Source: DMER64 sp049652385 (GTDB lineage: Bacteria; Bacteroidota; Bacteroidia; Bacteroidales; UBA932). Taken from it: a stretch of DNA of 64,000 nucleotides. The notes under the pieces are model-generated. The model did not search any database. It was not told where the DNA came from and saw nothing but the letters and a program-made list of their open reading frames with translations. Within the stretch, counting starts at the first letter, position 1. Every line of letters begins with the position of its first letter. Positions 1-7,272 of this stretch are shown piece by piece. The stretch covers positions 62,001-126,000 of the forward strand of contig JBASDX010000002.1 of the NCBI GenBank assembly GCA_049652385.1. The letters are read 5' to 3'. The position numbers and the translations under genes were made by a program.

Positions 1-40
1 AAAGCCCTGATTCATAAAGAATTACAGGGCTTTATTTTTT
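1..40 (+). terminator. Rho-independent terminator at left edge of the window
   Basis: A 9-bp stem (positions 1-9 with 25-33) continues inward with ATTC/GAAT and is followed by ATTTTTT. It would end a plus-strand transcript coming from before the window. If the integrative element entered a tRNA gene, this could be the terminator it supplies to the restored tRNA; that is inference. The minus-strand gene ending at 123 may also use it. Confidence 0.7.
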
Positions 41-42
41 GA

Positions 43-65
43 CTGGTGTAACTATGGTGAAACAT
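43..65 (+). repeat. Left arm-type direct repeats of the integrative element
   Basis: Two imperfect copies of a 12-mer lie side by side: CTGGTGTAACT at 43-53 and ATGGTGAAACAT at 54-65. The same 12-mer is a perfect tandem pair at 6614-6637, next to the integrase gene. Direct repeats near both ends of an element with a tyrosine integrase fit integrase or excisionase arm sites. The match is visible; the role is inferred. Confidence 0.5.
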
Positions 66-122
66 TTCCCATTTTAGGGGAAATCTTTACTACTTTAGTA
101 AATAATTCCGAAACATTTTTCC

Positions 123-656
123 TTACCTTGAAAATAGGCCGGAGGCTTTTTCCATAGCTTCTATCCTTTCAAAACCCGGGGGTGTACCTTCTGGGTGTCG
201 CACCAATTCTTCCATATCATCAGTCATCTCAAACACCTCTCCCGAAGGGGACATCTGTACAAAGGTCTGATCAAGTATCTTTGCCCCGACACCATTGTTT
301 GCTCGGTAGGTTATTAAATAGGTATAGGAGCGCACTGCATCCAAAGAGTCGGCACTCATGCCTCCGACAATGGTGTTTAGTGTATCAAGTGCGGATCTGT
401 AATAAATCTCAAAGGGGCTATCATCATCAAGGTTGTCATTTGAGAAATACTCATACAATTCCCGGTCTTTATTTATCTGCATAGCGTATGAAGATGAATC
501 AAGTTTTTCCAAAGATACAAACTCATAGCTTTCCGGATCATTTAATACTTTCATTAGTTCGGCCTCTATGATTGCCCTCGGATCAATCTTTCCGGGGGTG
601 CAGGAGGCTAGTAACAATGCGATAATAATGGGAAATCTTTTCATGGTCTTTTTCAT
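123..656 (-). CDS. Putative lipoprotein of unknown function
   Basis: This 177-residue protein has a short signal peptide with lipobox LLAS-Cys19, so it is probably anchored in a membrane by lipid. The mature part starts with an acidic, helical region (residues 24-50) and has no motif I recognise. It sits at the edge of the integrative element, beside another lipoprotein gene on the same strand (gap 32 bp). It may be cargo of the element or a host gene just outside it. Confidence 0.6.
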   Translation of the reverse strand: MKKTMKRFPIIIALLLASCTPGKIDPRAIIEAELMKVLNDPESYEFVSLEKLDSSSYAMQINKDRELYEYFSNDNLDDDSPFEIYYRSALDTLNTIVGGMSADSLDAVRSYTYLITYRANNGVGAKILDQTFVQMSPSGEVFEMTDDMEELVRHPEGTPPGFERIEAMEKASGLFSR

Positions 657-688
657 GATTCTTTGTTATTGTGTTGTTTTTTCATGTT

Positions 689-1645
689 TTAGAATAATCT
701 ATCAACAAGGTTACTTGAATAAGTGGCTTTTGTACCATCCATAAACTCAATACTACAAGAAGCTAATAAAATTTTTGTTGCACTATAGTTATATATCAAA
801 TTTGACCAATAGCCACCACCACTTTTCCCGGGTTCGATTGGCCCAACATCTTGCAATCTCTTGCAAGTATCTCCAGTAATAGTGCATTTTACAGCATCTC
901 CAACATTATTCTGGAAGTATACTGAAAAATACACATATTTAAATGTTTTATCAGAAACATTTGAATATTCAATACTTGCAGAACATCCACCAACACTATT
1001 TTTGCCCATGCTAAATTTTTGAATTTTTATAAATTGCTGAAATTCAGATTGATTTACATAGAGGGTGTCGAAAATGGATGATTCTGTGCCACCAATAATA
1101 ATTACCCCACTTCTGGGACTATCTGTTGGATTTGGTTGAATTGTTACCGAATAATCATGATCGAAGATATAAGAAAAATCTCTGAGGTCAGTAATAATCA
1201 TCCAATCTTCGCAATGTGTTATTTCATAAGGGATATTAGTTTTAGGTTTTATTTTAATGTAATGTTCTAAAAAGTCAAAATTCATGACTTTATCCTCAAC
1301 ATTGAAGTCTAAACTTGCTCCTTCTTGAGTTATTTTAAGAATATCATTTACACCATTACAAAAAACACTTAGTGTGGCATTTCTGTTAATTTTAGAAGGG
1401 TTTGGTTGTGCGGTAATTCTCACATTGGAAATACCTTCAATTCCATTTTGCTTGCTGATATGTATCCAATCTGGGCAATCTTTAATTTCCCAAGTGCTGG
1501 TTGCACTGATTAGTATATCTTCCACTCCCCCTGTTGCCATAAATTTAATAGTACTGGGGAAAAAGTTCACTTCATCAATTTTGTTGTTTTTTTGGCATGA
1601 AAACAACATTGTAAATGATAAAATACATATAATAACCCTATTCAT
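689..1645 (-). CDS. Lipoprotein with two BACON-like domains
   Basis: The 318-residue protein has signal peptide MNRVIICILSFTMLFSC with lipid-attachment Cys17. Residues about 28-112 and 113-205 each look like a BACON all-beta domain, with the typical pattern of a C-x-D/E-W-hydrophobic turn (CPDWIHI, CEDWMII) followed by an NPT/NPS strand pair and a closing VxQ strand. BACON domains are common in Bacteroidetes surface proteins and are thought to bind carbohydrate or mucin. The last ~110 residues are unassigned. The gene is AT-rich compared with the chromosomal genes to the right. Confidence 0.65.
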   Translation of the reverse strand: MNRVIICILSFTMLFSCQKNNKIDEVNFFPSTIKFMATGGVEDILISATSTWEIKDCPDWIHISKQNGIEGISNVRITAQPNPSKINRNATLSVFCNGVNDILKITQEGASLDFNVEDKVMNFDFLEHYIKIKPKTNIPYEITHCEDWMIITDLRDFSYIFDHDYSVTIQPNPTDSPRSGVIIIGGTESSIFDTLYVNQSEFQQFIKIQKFSMGKNSVGGCSASIEYSNVSDKTFKYVYFSVYFQNNVGDAVKCTITGDTCKRLQDVGPIEPGKSGGGYWSNLIYNYSATKILLASCSIEFMDGTKATYSSNLVDRLF

Positions 1646-1963
1646 AGTAGTTATGTTTTTGTAGCCATATTTTTTATGATTCTATTTTTAATTGTTGATT
1701 CTTATATAGAATCTGACCAACAATCAAACAATCACTCAAATATAAGTATTATTTTGATTGCTTTTCTCTTTAGTATTCCAAAATGGTAATTTATGCGATT
1801 TTATATAATTCAAAAATGTCAATGTATTCTCGGCATATTCCTTTTTATAGTGTCCATTTTGTCCAGATTGTTCCCCTTTATAGGGTGTAAGATTCGTATG
1901 ATTTCCTGTCGCATTTGATGCAAAATCCCCCCTTCTTTTATGTTGTATTAAGTTGATATTTTA

Positions 1964-1977
1964 TGTCGTATACGACA
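1964..1977. repeat. Perfect 14-bp palindrome TGTCGTATACGACA
   Basis: The sequence equals its own reverse complement over 14 bp. It lies inside the origin-like region between two pairs of ATAGGG-containing repeats. It could be an operator, a nicking site or a recombination site; nothing in the window decides between these. Confidence 0.6.
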
Positions 1978-2019
1978 GACTTCTTTTCTCCTTTTTTATA
2001 GGGCTCCGATTATTCCGAT

Positions 2020-2056
2020 TTTCCCTTTTTATAGGGCTTGGAAAAGTCGGATTTTT
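2020..2056 (+). terminator. Hairpin followed by T-run in origin-like region
   Basis: CCGATTTTCC pairs with GGAAAAGTCGG (one bulged base), and the loop carries one of the ATAGGG repeats. A TTTTTT run follows. It resembles a plus-strand intrinsic terminator, but it could equally be a replication-origin hairpin because no plus-strand gene precedes it. Confidence 0.35.
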
Positions 2057-2100
2057 TAGACTGCATTTTCTGCAGTTCTCTTTTTGCTTTCAATCTGTAG

Positions 2101-2118
2101 GGATAAGAATTCTTATCC
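2101..2118. repeat. Perfect 18-bp palindrome with GAATTC centre
   Basis: GGATAAGAATTCTTATCC is fully self-complementary and is followed by TTTTT on the plus strand. It lies 33 bp beyond the stop codon of the replication-protein gene. With no loop it is more like a protein-binding site than a normal terminator. Confidence 0.6.
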
Positions 2119-2150
2119 TTTTTGATATTATTAAAGAGGGTTTGCCATCT

Positions 2151-3125
2151 TCAGCCTTCTTCCAGTTCCAGGGCTGCTTTCAGTTTGTCAGATAGATCCC
2201 ATTTGCTTTTCTGGGTTGTTTTTATCTTTCCCAGAAGGGCTGATATTTGCCTTTTCCTGGCCTTCTTATCTGCTTCTGTCAGTACTTCTTCCGGAATGGC
2301 ATTGATCCTGTCAAATAGCAGATTTTTGACTTCCTGCAGGGTGTTTCCCTCATTCAGATTCGCATCTGCCAAAGTCAGCATCAAAAGGTCAGAAGTGGAC
2401 AAGTCTTTCTTGTTGTTCGGAAATTCAATCTTTCCCATAGGCATAAGTCTTTTATATTGATTATATAAATCAGTCCGGAAGATCTTGTTGAAATTAGGAT
2501 TCACAAGTTCTGCCAGCATTATTCCCCTGCCATTGTTCAGCAGGGCTTCCGGCTTTTTGTAGTGTGCTTCCCACTTCAGGAAGTTCCCTTCCGGGTTCCA
2601 GCCTTCGGCCCGGATCAGTTCCTGCATTTCCAGCCCCTGCTTCTGCTTGATATTCTTTCCGGCATTGTACATTTTTAGCCTGATTTCAGGGCTTTCCCAT
2701 CTTTTGAAGTTCCCCCTGTCTTTCGGGTTTTCGTACTGCAGAAGCCCCGATTTCGGCCTTTCCCTATGGTTCCGGATAAAGTTCCGGGGAAGGTCTTCCA
2801 CTTCCAGGATCTGGCCATATTCAAAAATATCAACCATTGAATCATAGCAGTTGAGGTGCAGAATATCATTGACGTAGTTTGTAGCCTCAACAAATTGCCG
2901 GGAAGTGAAGCTGAAATTGTGTCCCTGGAAGAAATAAGCCAGGCTGCCTTTTATACGGATCAGGGCAGCTGGTTCATTGTGCCATATTTCCATATTTTTG
3001 CAGCCTTTCAGCAGATATTTTTCCCATCCGGACTGATAGGCTGCTTCGGCTTGCAAATGCCCCAAAAATGGTTTATCTTTGGGCTTTAGTTGCTTTGTAG
3101 CTTCAATAAAATCAACCATTTTCAA
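2151..3125 (-). CDS. Putative phage/plasmid replication protein, II/X-like
   Basis: The 324-residue protein resembles the II/X (filamentous-phage gene II-like) replication initiators of Bacteroidetes elements. The recognisable part is residues ~50-90: a KGSLAYFFQGHN strand-turn followed by TSRQFVEATNYVNDILHL, matching the family pattern KGSLA-G-N-TR-LHL. Further on come a short KMYNAGK strand and a helical C-terminus. Family members nick the origin to start rolling-circle replication. I cannot point to the catalytic Tyr with certainty. The origin-like repeats immediately downstream support the call. Other possibilities are a different Rep family or an unknown element protein. Confidence 0.55.
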   Translation of the reverse strand: MKMVDFIEATKQLKPKDKPFLGHLQAEAAYQSGWEKYLLKGCKNMEIWHNEPAALIRIKGSLAYFFQGHNFSFTSRQFVEATNYVNDILHLNCYDSMVDIFEYGQILEVEDLPRNFIRNHRERPKSGLLQYENPKDRGNFKRWESPEIRLKMYNAGKNIKQKQGLEMQELIRAEGWNPEGNFLKWEAHYKKPEALLNNGRGIMLAELVNPNFNKIFRTDLYNQYKRLMPMGKIEFPNNKKDLSTSDLLMLTLADANLNEGNTLQEVKNLLFDRINAIPEEVLTEADKKARKRQISALLGKIKTTQKSKWDLSDKLKAALELEEG

Positions 3126-3160
3126 CCAATTTAGGGGCAGGGCATAACTGCCCCTTTTTG

Positions 3161-3424
3161 TTACTTTTCATTATTGAATTCTTTCACTATTCCTGAAATT
3201 GCAGTAAGAAGTTTTTTGTGGATTTCCCTGGCTTCATTGACCCGACAAGAAAGCAAATCTTTTCGCAGCTCACTTTCTGTATTACCGATTTCATCTTCCA
3301 TAAATTTGATCCCCTGCCAAATAGTGTCTTGCAGTAAAGTCAGATTAACTTCTTCAATGTTTCCCATCAGGATCATCTGTCCCCTGGAATCCAGGGTTGC
3401 CTGTTCGTTAGCTTTAATTTTCAT
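3161..3424 (-). CDS. Small hypothetical protein of the element
   Basis: An 87-residue protein, mostly helical and charged, with no recognised motif. Its start overlaps the end of the upstream 166-residue gene by 11 bp, which points to one operon with coupled translation. It lies 35 bp before the replication-protein gene. Similar small proteins often accompany replication modules, but no function can be given. Confidence 0.55.
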   Translation of the reverse strand: MKIKANEQATLDSRGQMILMGNIEEVNLTLLQDTIWQGIKFMEDEIGNTESELRKDLLSCRVNEAREIHKKLLTAISGIVKEFNNEK

Positions 3425-3914
3425 AATTGTAGATTTTAAATTTGTTTGATATAAAATTCATTACTTCTTCCAGCCCTTTTACCATTGCCGGGAAATAGAA
3501 GATTCTTATTCGCTCCCATTCGGGATCTTCTGCATCCAAAACAATCAGATCCCCGGTATCAGATCCCCGGTCAATTTTTCCTTCTTGATTACTTATTCCG
3601 ATACTGCCATATCCCACAAAAAGGGGATATGGCGGTATTTGCCAGATCTGGGTTCGTACTACATAGGGCTTGTTTTGTTTCAATGGACTTTCCTCAACCT
3701 GTGTAAATTGTCCGATAAGTTGTCCGATTACCGGATGAAGAAGGTTTCTTCCCTTCTTGCGTACCATCGTAAGTTCATCCCTGCTGATTGAAAGCCTGTT
3801 TGGCAGGATTCTTGATCCGGATTCAAAATAATAACTGGATGTGGTTCCCGGCTTTCTTTGATAGCAGGCTTCCAGCATTGCTGCTTCAATAAATCTTTCT
3901 TCAATCATTTCCAT
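3414..3914 (-). CDS. Hypothetical protein of the element
   Basis: A 166-residue protein with no signal peptide or membrane segment. Its N-terminal ~25 residues are helical; the middle is rich in Pro, Gly and aromatic residues (IPPYPLFVGYGSIG) and the C-terminus is helical again. I do not recognise it. The tight spacing (8 bp after the HTH gene, 11-bp overlap with the next gene) places it in the HTH-to-rep operon. Confidence 0.55.
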   Translation of the reverse strand: MEMIEERFIEAAMLEACYQRKPGTTSSYYFESGSRILPNRLSISRDELTMVRKKGRNLLHPVIGQLIGQFTQVEESPLKQNKPYVVRTQIWQIPPYPLFVGYGSIGISNQEGKIDRGSDTGDLIVLDAEDPEWERIRIFYFPAMVKGLEEVMNFISNKFKIYNYEN

Positions 3915-3922
3915 TTTCCCCC

Positions 3923-4231
3923 TTACCTTTCAATCCTGTTGCCTTCCAAAAAAGCTTCCAGGTCAGCCCTTTTTACGTAGATCTTGCGCCCAAACTGACT
4001 GAAGGGGATCAGCCTTTTGTCCCGGTAGGTCTGCCAGGTCTTCTGGGATATTCCCAGCATCTTTCTTGCTTCCCCGGATTCAACCCACTTGGAATTGATT
4101 TCGGCTTCTGCTTTTTCTTCCAGCAGGCTTTTCACTTCTTCCAGCCCTTCTGCCAGCTTTGACAAAAAGGCTTCCGGGATAACTGCCATTTGCAGCATCC
4201 CGGCTTCTTTTACTTCTGTTACTTTTTGCAT
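3923..4231 (-). CDS. Helix-turn-helix (excisionase/MerR-type) DNA-binding protein
   Basis: This 102-residue protein has a coiled N-terminal part (residues 18-45, rich in Glu and Lys) and a C-terminal winged helix-turn-helix of the HTH_17 type at ~48-98: WVESGEARKMLGISQKTWQTY, then RDKRLIPFSQFGRKIYVKRADLEAFL. This pattern is typical of excisionases and small regulators in Bacteroidetes integrative elements. It is the first gene of the operon leading to the replication protein, so it may control excision, replication, or both. The family is clear; the exact role is inferred. Confidence 0.8.
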   Translation of the reverse strand: MQKVTEVKEAGMLQMAVIPEAFLSKLAEGLEEVKSLLEEKAEAEINSKWVESGEARKMLGISQKTWQTYRDKRLIPFSQFGRKIYVKRADLEAFLEGNRIER

Positions 4232-4377
4232 TATTTTTATATCAGATGGCTTTGGTTTCCCATCTGCAATGCAAATGTAATGAATTGTTAATCAGTATAA
4301 TGGGGGTATATTCGGGGGATATAATGGGAAAATTCTGAAAAAATTCATACTTTATTATCCCATTGAATTTTAAGATG

Positions 4378-5166
4378 TTATTTATTTTTTGATGGAAATT
4401 TCTTTTTTTCAATCCAGCCTTCTACTATATCGCTTTTTTCTTTATTGGTTGTCTTCAAATAATTGTGGGGAAAATACCCTGCCAGTTCCAGCAGATCATA
4501 TAAGAAGGCATATTCCGCATTTTGACCTGTTGCCCTTCCTGTCTTTTCTTTGTTCTTTTGAGCATTGAAAATGCCCTCATTTTCAAAGAATTCAATTAGT
4601 AAAGTTGCCCTCTCCTTCATCTGTAACCTTTCATCATTAAGATACCTGGCAAATTCCAGATCATCTTGATGTCTTGCCTGTATCTTCTTTAGCAGTTTTT
4701 CTTTTGCCCCATCCTGCTTGCTGGGGTGCAGTTTTTGAATTTCCCTGCCATATCCGGACTTATTAAGAATGTCGTCTGTAATTAACCTGTAAAGAAGCAA
4801 AATGGTTTCTTTCTGTTTTATCCGGAAATCTATTCCCAGCCAGGACTTACAATACAAACAAGCCATTGCATTCCATCTATTTGCATTATCCTTCAGGGCA
4901 AATGCCATATCAATAAGTTCCAGGACAAACTGATTTTCCGGCCTTTTGAAATCATCTGTTTCTACAAAGTCTGTTTCATATATTAGCCATTTGAATTTGG
5001 GCAAATATGCTTCATAATTATTTGATATTACAAGGGCTTTAACCTGATTCCAAATTTCTTCAGATTTTTGCTGCCTGGTGTCTTTTTTAGCTTCGGTATT
5101 TGCCCAGAATTCATCCTCTTTTACTGCGTTCAGATAGTCTTTTTCAACATTCAATTCTTCTTCCAT
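4378..5166 (-). CDS. Hypothetical protein, integrase-linked
   Basis: A 262-residue, charged and helical protein without signal peptide. It contains a CLYCKSW segment (about residues 102-108) but no full zinc motif. It lies 20 bp downstream of the integrase gene and is probably co-transcribed with it. The next gene is 146 bp further on. I do not recognise the family; proteins in this position are frequent in small Bacteroidetes integrative elements. Confidence 0.6.
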   Translation of the reverse strand: MEEELNVEKDYLNAVKEDEFWANTEAKKDTRQQKSEEIWNQVKALVISNNYEAYLPKFKWLIYETDFVETDDFKRPENQFVLELIDMAFALKDNANRWNAMACLYCKSWLGIDFRIKQKETILLLYRLITDDILNKSGYGREIQKLHPSKQDGAKEKLLKKIQARHQDDLEFARYLNDERLQMKERATLLIEFFENEGIFNAQKNKEKTGRATGQNAEYAFLYDLLELAGYFPHNYLKTTNKEKSDIVEGWIEKKKFPSKNK

Positions 5167-5186
5167 TGCTTTGTTTTTTATGGTTG

Positions 5187-6569
5187 TTATTTGCCCTGTA
5201 TTAAGGCCATCAGTCTTTCCAGGTCTTCGGGGTTCAGCTTATCAATTAAGTCCATTATTCGGGCTTTAGGGCTGCTTTGTTCAAAGATAGAAGATAATAC
5301 CTTGTCATCTTCTTCAGTTGAAAATTCCCCCATATATCCTTCTGTAACTTTCAGGCTGGAGTGTGCCAGGATGCCTTTGATCCGGCCATCTGGAATTCCT
5401 GCTTGCTTTGCTTTGTATGCGAAGGTATGCCTGGCTATATGGGAAGTCAGCTTCTTGTTGAGGCCTGCCAGTTCTTTTATCTTCTTCAGGTTATTGTTCA
5501 CAATTGAAGTCTTTGAAGATACTTGTTCAATCAATTTCTGCTTCATTTCCGGGGAAAGGGTTTCTTTGTCTTCCGGACTGATTGCCCCGGCAAAGGGTTC
5601 GTTGTTCTTTAGCAAAGGGAAGATATAATCTGTTGGCTTTGCCCCTTCCTTCCGGTATAGCTGAAGGATTTCCTTTGCTGGATGGATCAGAAGAAGATCC
5701 CTTTTCTTGTGGTTCTTTCCCATATAATAGATAAGCCTTCCTTCCGGTGTTATATTCAGCCAGCGTAACTGCAGCAGATCCCCGATCCTGATTCCGGCAC
5801 AATAGAAAGAGAAAAGGAAAATGTTCCTGGCATCCCAGATTCTGCTTCCTTCTGCCAGTTCCAGATTCTTGATCCTTTCCAGTTCTTCATCTGTCAGCTT
5901 TTCTTTGGTTGTCTTGATAGTCTTATTCTCAAAAGAAAGAAAGGGATTCTTTTCCGGTTTGATCAGGCCTTCTTTGACTGCTTTATTTACTATGGTCTTG
6001 AAGATACGAAGGTTCAGGGCTATAGTGTTTGGGTGCAGCATCTTTTCCGGCTCCCTTACATTGTGAAGGGTGTGCAGATAAGACTTGAATTTTGACAAAA
6101 GGGCAGGGGAAAGTTCGGCAAAGGGAAGATCTGTCTTTTTGTTTTCTTTTAGAAAGGCTTCCAGCTTATTGCAGAAGCCATTATATATTCTCCAGATTCT
6201 GATTCCCCCTTCAGAAAAATTTTCATTTGTCCTTTCCCTGGCATAATCCAGAAAGGATGAAGGCTTCCCCTGTTCGGCAATTATTGAAGAAATTGCTGAA
6301 GTTGCCATCCCTTCTTCTTCCAGTTTCCTGAAGGCATCCTTTCCCCTTTCCAGTTCTTTTGCCAGAATATCATTCCACTTTTTATGATTTGGTTCCTGCT
6401 TCTTGATCCAGTTGTCCTGCCTTGCCTTCGGATTGAAGTCATTCATCCGGTTCAGCTCAATGGTTGTCTTGATTCTTTTGTGTTTCCGGTTCTGGGTAAT
6501 TCTCAAATAGATTGGAAATTTTCCTGCCCGGTTCGGCCTGTTTTTGATTTCAAAAGTGAAAGTTGCCAT
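5187..6569 (-). CDS. Tyrosine recombinase / integrase
   Basis: The 460-residue protein has an Arm-type N-terminal domain (1-90), a SAM-like core-binding domain (~103-205) and a catalytic domain (~220-425). The complete active site is visible: Arg261 (AGIRIGDLL), Lys285 (MGKNHKKR), His377 and Arg380 (HIARHTF), His403 (LAHSS) and nucleophile Tyr412 (GYMGEF). It therefore looks intact. It catalyses site-specific integration and excision of the surrounding element. It sits at the right border, reading inward, with tandem 12-bp repeats just upstream at 6614-6637. Confidence 0.95.
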   Translation of the reverse strand: MATFTFEIKNRPNRAGKFPIYLRITQNRKHKRIKTTIELNRMNDFNPKARQDNWIKKQEPNHKKWNDILAKELERGKDAFRKLEEEGMATSAISSIIAEQGKPSSFLDYARERTNENFSEGGIRIWRIYNGFCNKLEAFLKENKKTDLPFAELSPALLSKFKSYLHTLHNVREPEKMLHPNTIALNLRIFKTIVNKAVKEGLIKPEKNPFLSFENKTIKTTKEKLTDEELERIKNLELAEGSRIWDARNIFLFSFYCAGIRIGDLLQLRWLNITPEGRLIYYMGKNHKKRDLLLIHPAKEILQLYRKEGAKPTDYIFPLLKNNEPFAGAISPEDKETLSPEMKQKLIEQVSSKTSIVNNNLKKIKELAGLNKKLTSHIARHTFAYKAKQAGIPDGRIKGILAHSSLKVTEGYMGEFSTEEDDKVLSSIFEQSSPKARIMDLIDKLNPEDLERLMALIQGK

Positions 6570-6613
6570 AATTCCTGAAGGTTATTCAGGTGCAAATATA
6601 ACCTTTTTTTTCA

Positions 6614-6637
6614 CTGGTGAAACATCTGGTGAAACAT
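6614..6637 (+). repeat. Perfect tandem 12-bp repeat (integrase arm-like site)
   Basis: CTGGTGAAACAT occurs twice in a row, at 6614-6625 and 6626-6637, between the integrase start codon and the candidate attachment core. A degenerate pair is at 43-65 at the other end. The spacing and symmetry suggest arm sites for the integrase or excisionase. Confidence 0.65.
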
Positions 6638-6749
6638 TTTTGATATTTAATTACTTTTTATTACTTTTGCCAATATATTGAAAAAGTGGTTTTTATCATA
6701 TTTTCTGCCATTTTCGGGGCAATTTTAGGGCTTCAAAAAGTCAAAATTG

Positions 6750-6768
6750 TACTCCCGTCCCGAGCACC
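6750..6768 (+). other. Candidate attachment site: tRNA 3'-end-like fragment
   Basis: CCCGT-CCCGAGC-A-CC at 6754-6768 has the layout of the last part of a tRNA: 3' half of a T-stem, 7-nt acceptor strand, discriminator A, then CC. No matching 5' part is present before it, as expected for the fragment left at one end of an element integrated into a tRNA gene. A terminator follows at once. The full tRNA would lie before position 1. This is inference from one short stretch. Confidence 0.4.
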
Positions 6769-6774
6769 TGTGAC

Positions 6775-6809
6775 ATCCCTCAGAACTGAAAGTTTTAGAG
6801 GGATTTTTT
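6775..6809 (+). terminator. Intrinsic terminator after the candidate att site
   Basis: ATCCCTC (6775-6781) pairs with GAGGGAT (6798-6804), with inner AACT/AGTT pairing, followed by TTTTTT. No complete gene precedes it in the plus direction. That fits the original terminator of the tRNA gene thought to have been the insertion target. Confidence 0.65.
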
Positions 6810-6831
6810 GTATAAAAGAACAACATATGAT

Positions 6832-7272
6832 ATGAGAAGACTACGCTTCTACGGGCTGCTGCCCACATTGGCCTTTTGGCTGTTGTTTGCCTGTGTGCCT
6901 AAGGACCAGGTAGACAAAGATGATCAGGATAATCAGACTTTTACTCAGTATACCGTTTATGGCGTGTATGGTAAAACGGACACACTCTTCTGCTATAAAC
7001 AATATGATGATGAGTGGAGTATTCTCTCTTACGATGTGCACTACCATTTTCGGATACAGAATTATAGGAATAAAACAGTCGTCACTTTTTCAAACATCCC
7101 TAATGAGGCTGCAGTTGGCGATCGTTTTGCCATAGGAATTTCTGCGTTGGGCGTTGAGGGTATTTCTGAAGGTACCAAAGAGGTACAGGTTGTTTTTAAA
7201 GAGAACCATACCCTGCAATTGTACGATGAAGCCAGCAAGATTCATTATGTTGTATATCAAAGGAAGTCATGA
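6832..7272 (+). CDS. Putative lipoprotein upstream of the M6 protease
   Basis: The protein (146 residues) begins best at the ATG at 6832; an upstream TTG at 6808 would lie inside the terminator. Signal peptide MRRLRFYGLLPTLAFWLLFA is followed by lipid-attachment Cys21 and an acidic linker. The mature part (~residues 35-146) is predicted all-beta with many aromatic residues and no known motif. Its stop overlaps the protease start by 4 bp (ATGA), so translation is probably coupled and the two proteins may act together at the cell surface. Confidence 0.7.
   Translation: MRRLRFYGLLPTLAFWLLFACVPKDQVDKDDQDNQTFTQYTVYGVYGKTDTLFCYKQYDDEWSILSYDVHYHFRIQNYRNKTVVTFSNIPNEAAVGDRFAIGISALGVEGISEGTKEVQVVFKENHTLQLYDEASKIHYVVYQRKS

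Larger units (their letters stand above)
1646..2150. other. Origin-like intergenic region of the element
   Basis: This 505-bp AT-rich stretch has no convincing gene. It holds four copies of a CYTTTT(T)ATAGKG motif (about 1841-1852, 1873-1885, 1991-2004, 2023-2038), a perfect 14-bp palindrome TGTCGTATACGACA (1964-1977), an ACTGCA/TGCAGT hairpin (2060-2076) and a perfect 18-bp palindrome at 2101-2118. It lies directly downstream of a replication-protein gene. Repeats plus palindromes beside rep suggest an iteron or rolling-circle origin. The motifs are seen; the function is inferred. Confidence 0.5.
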
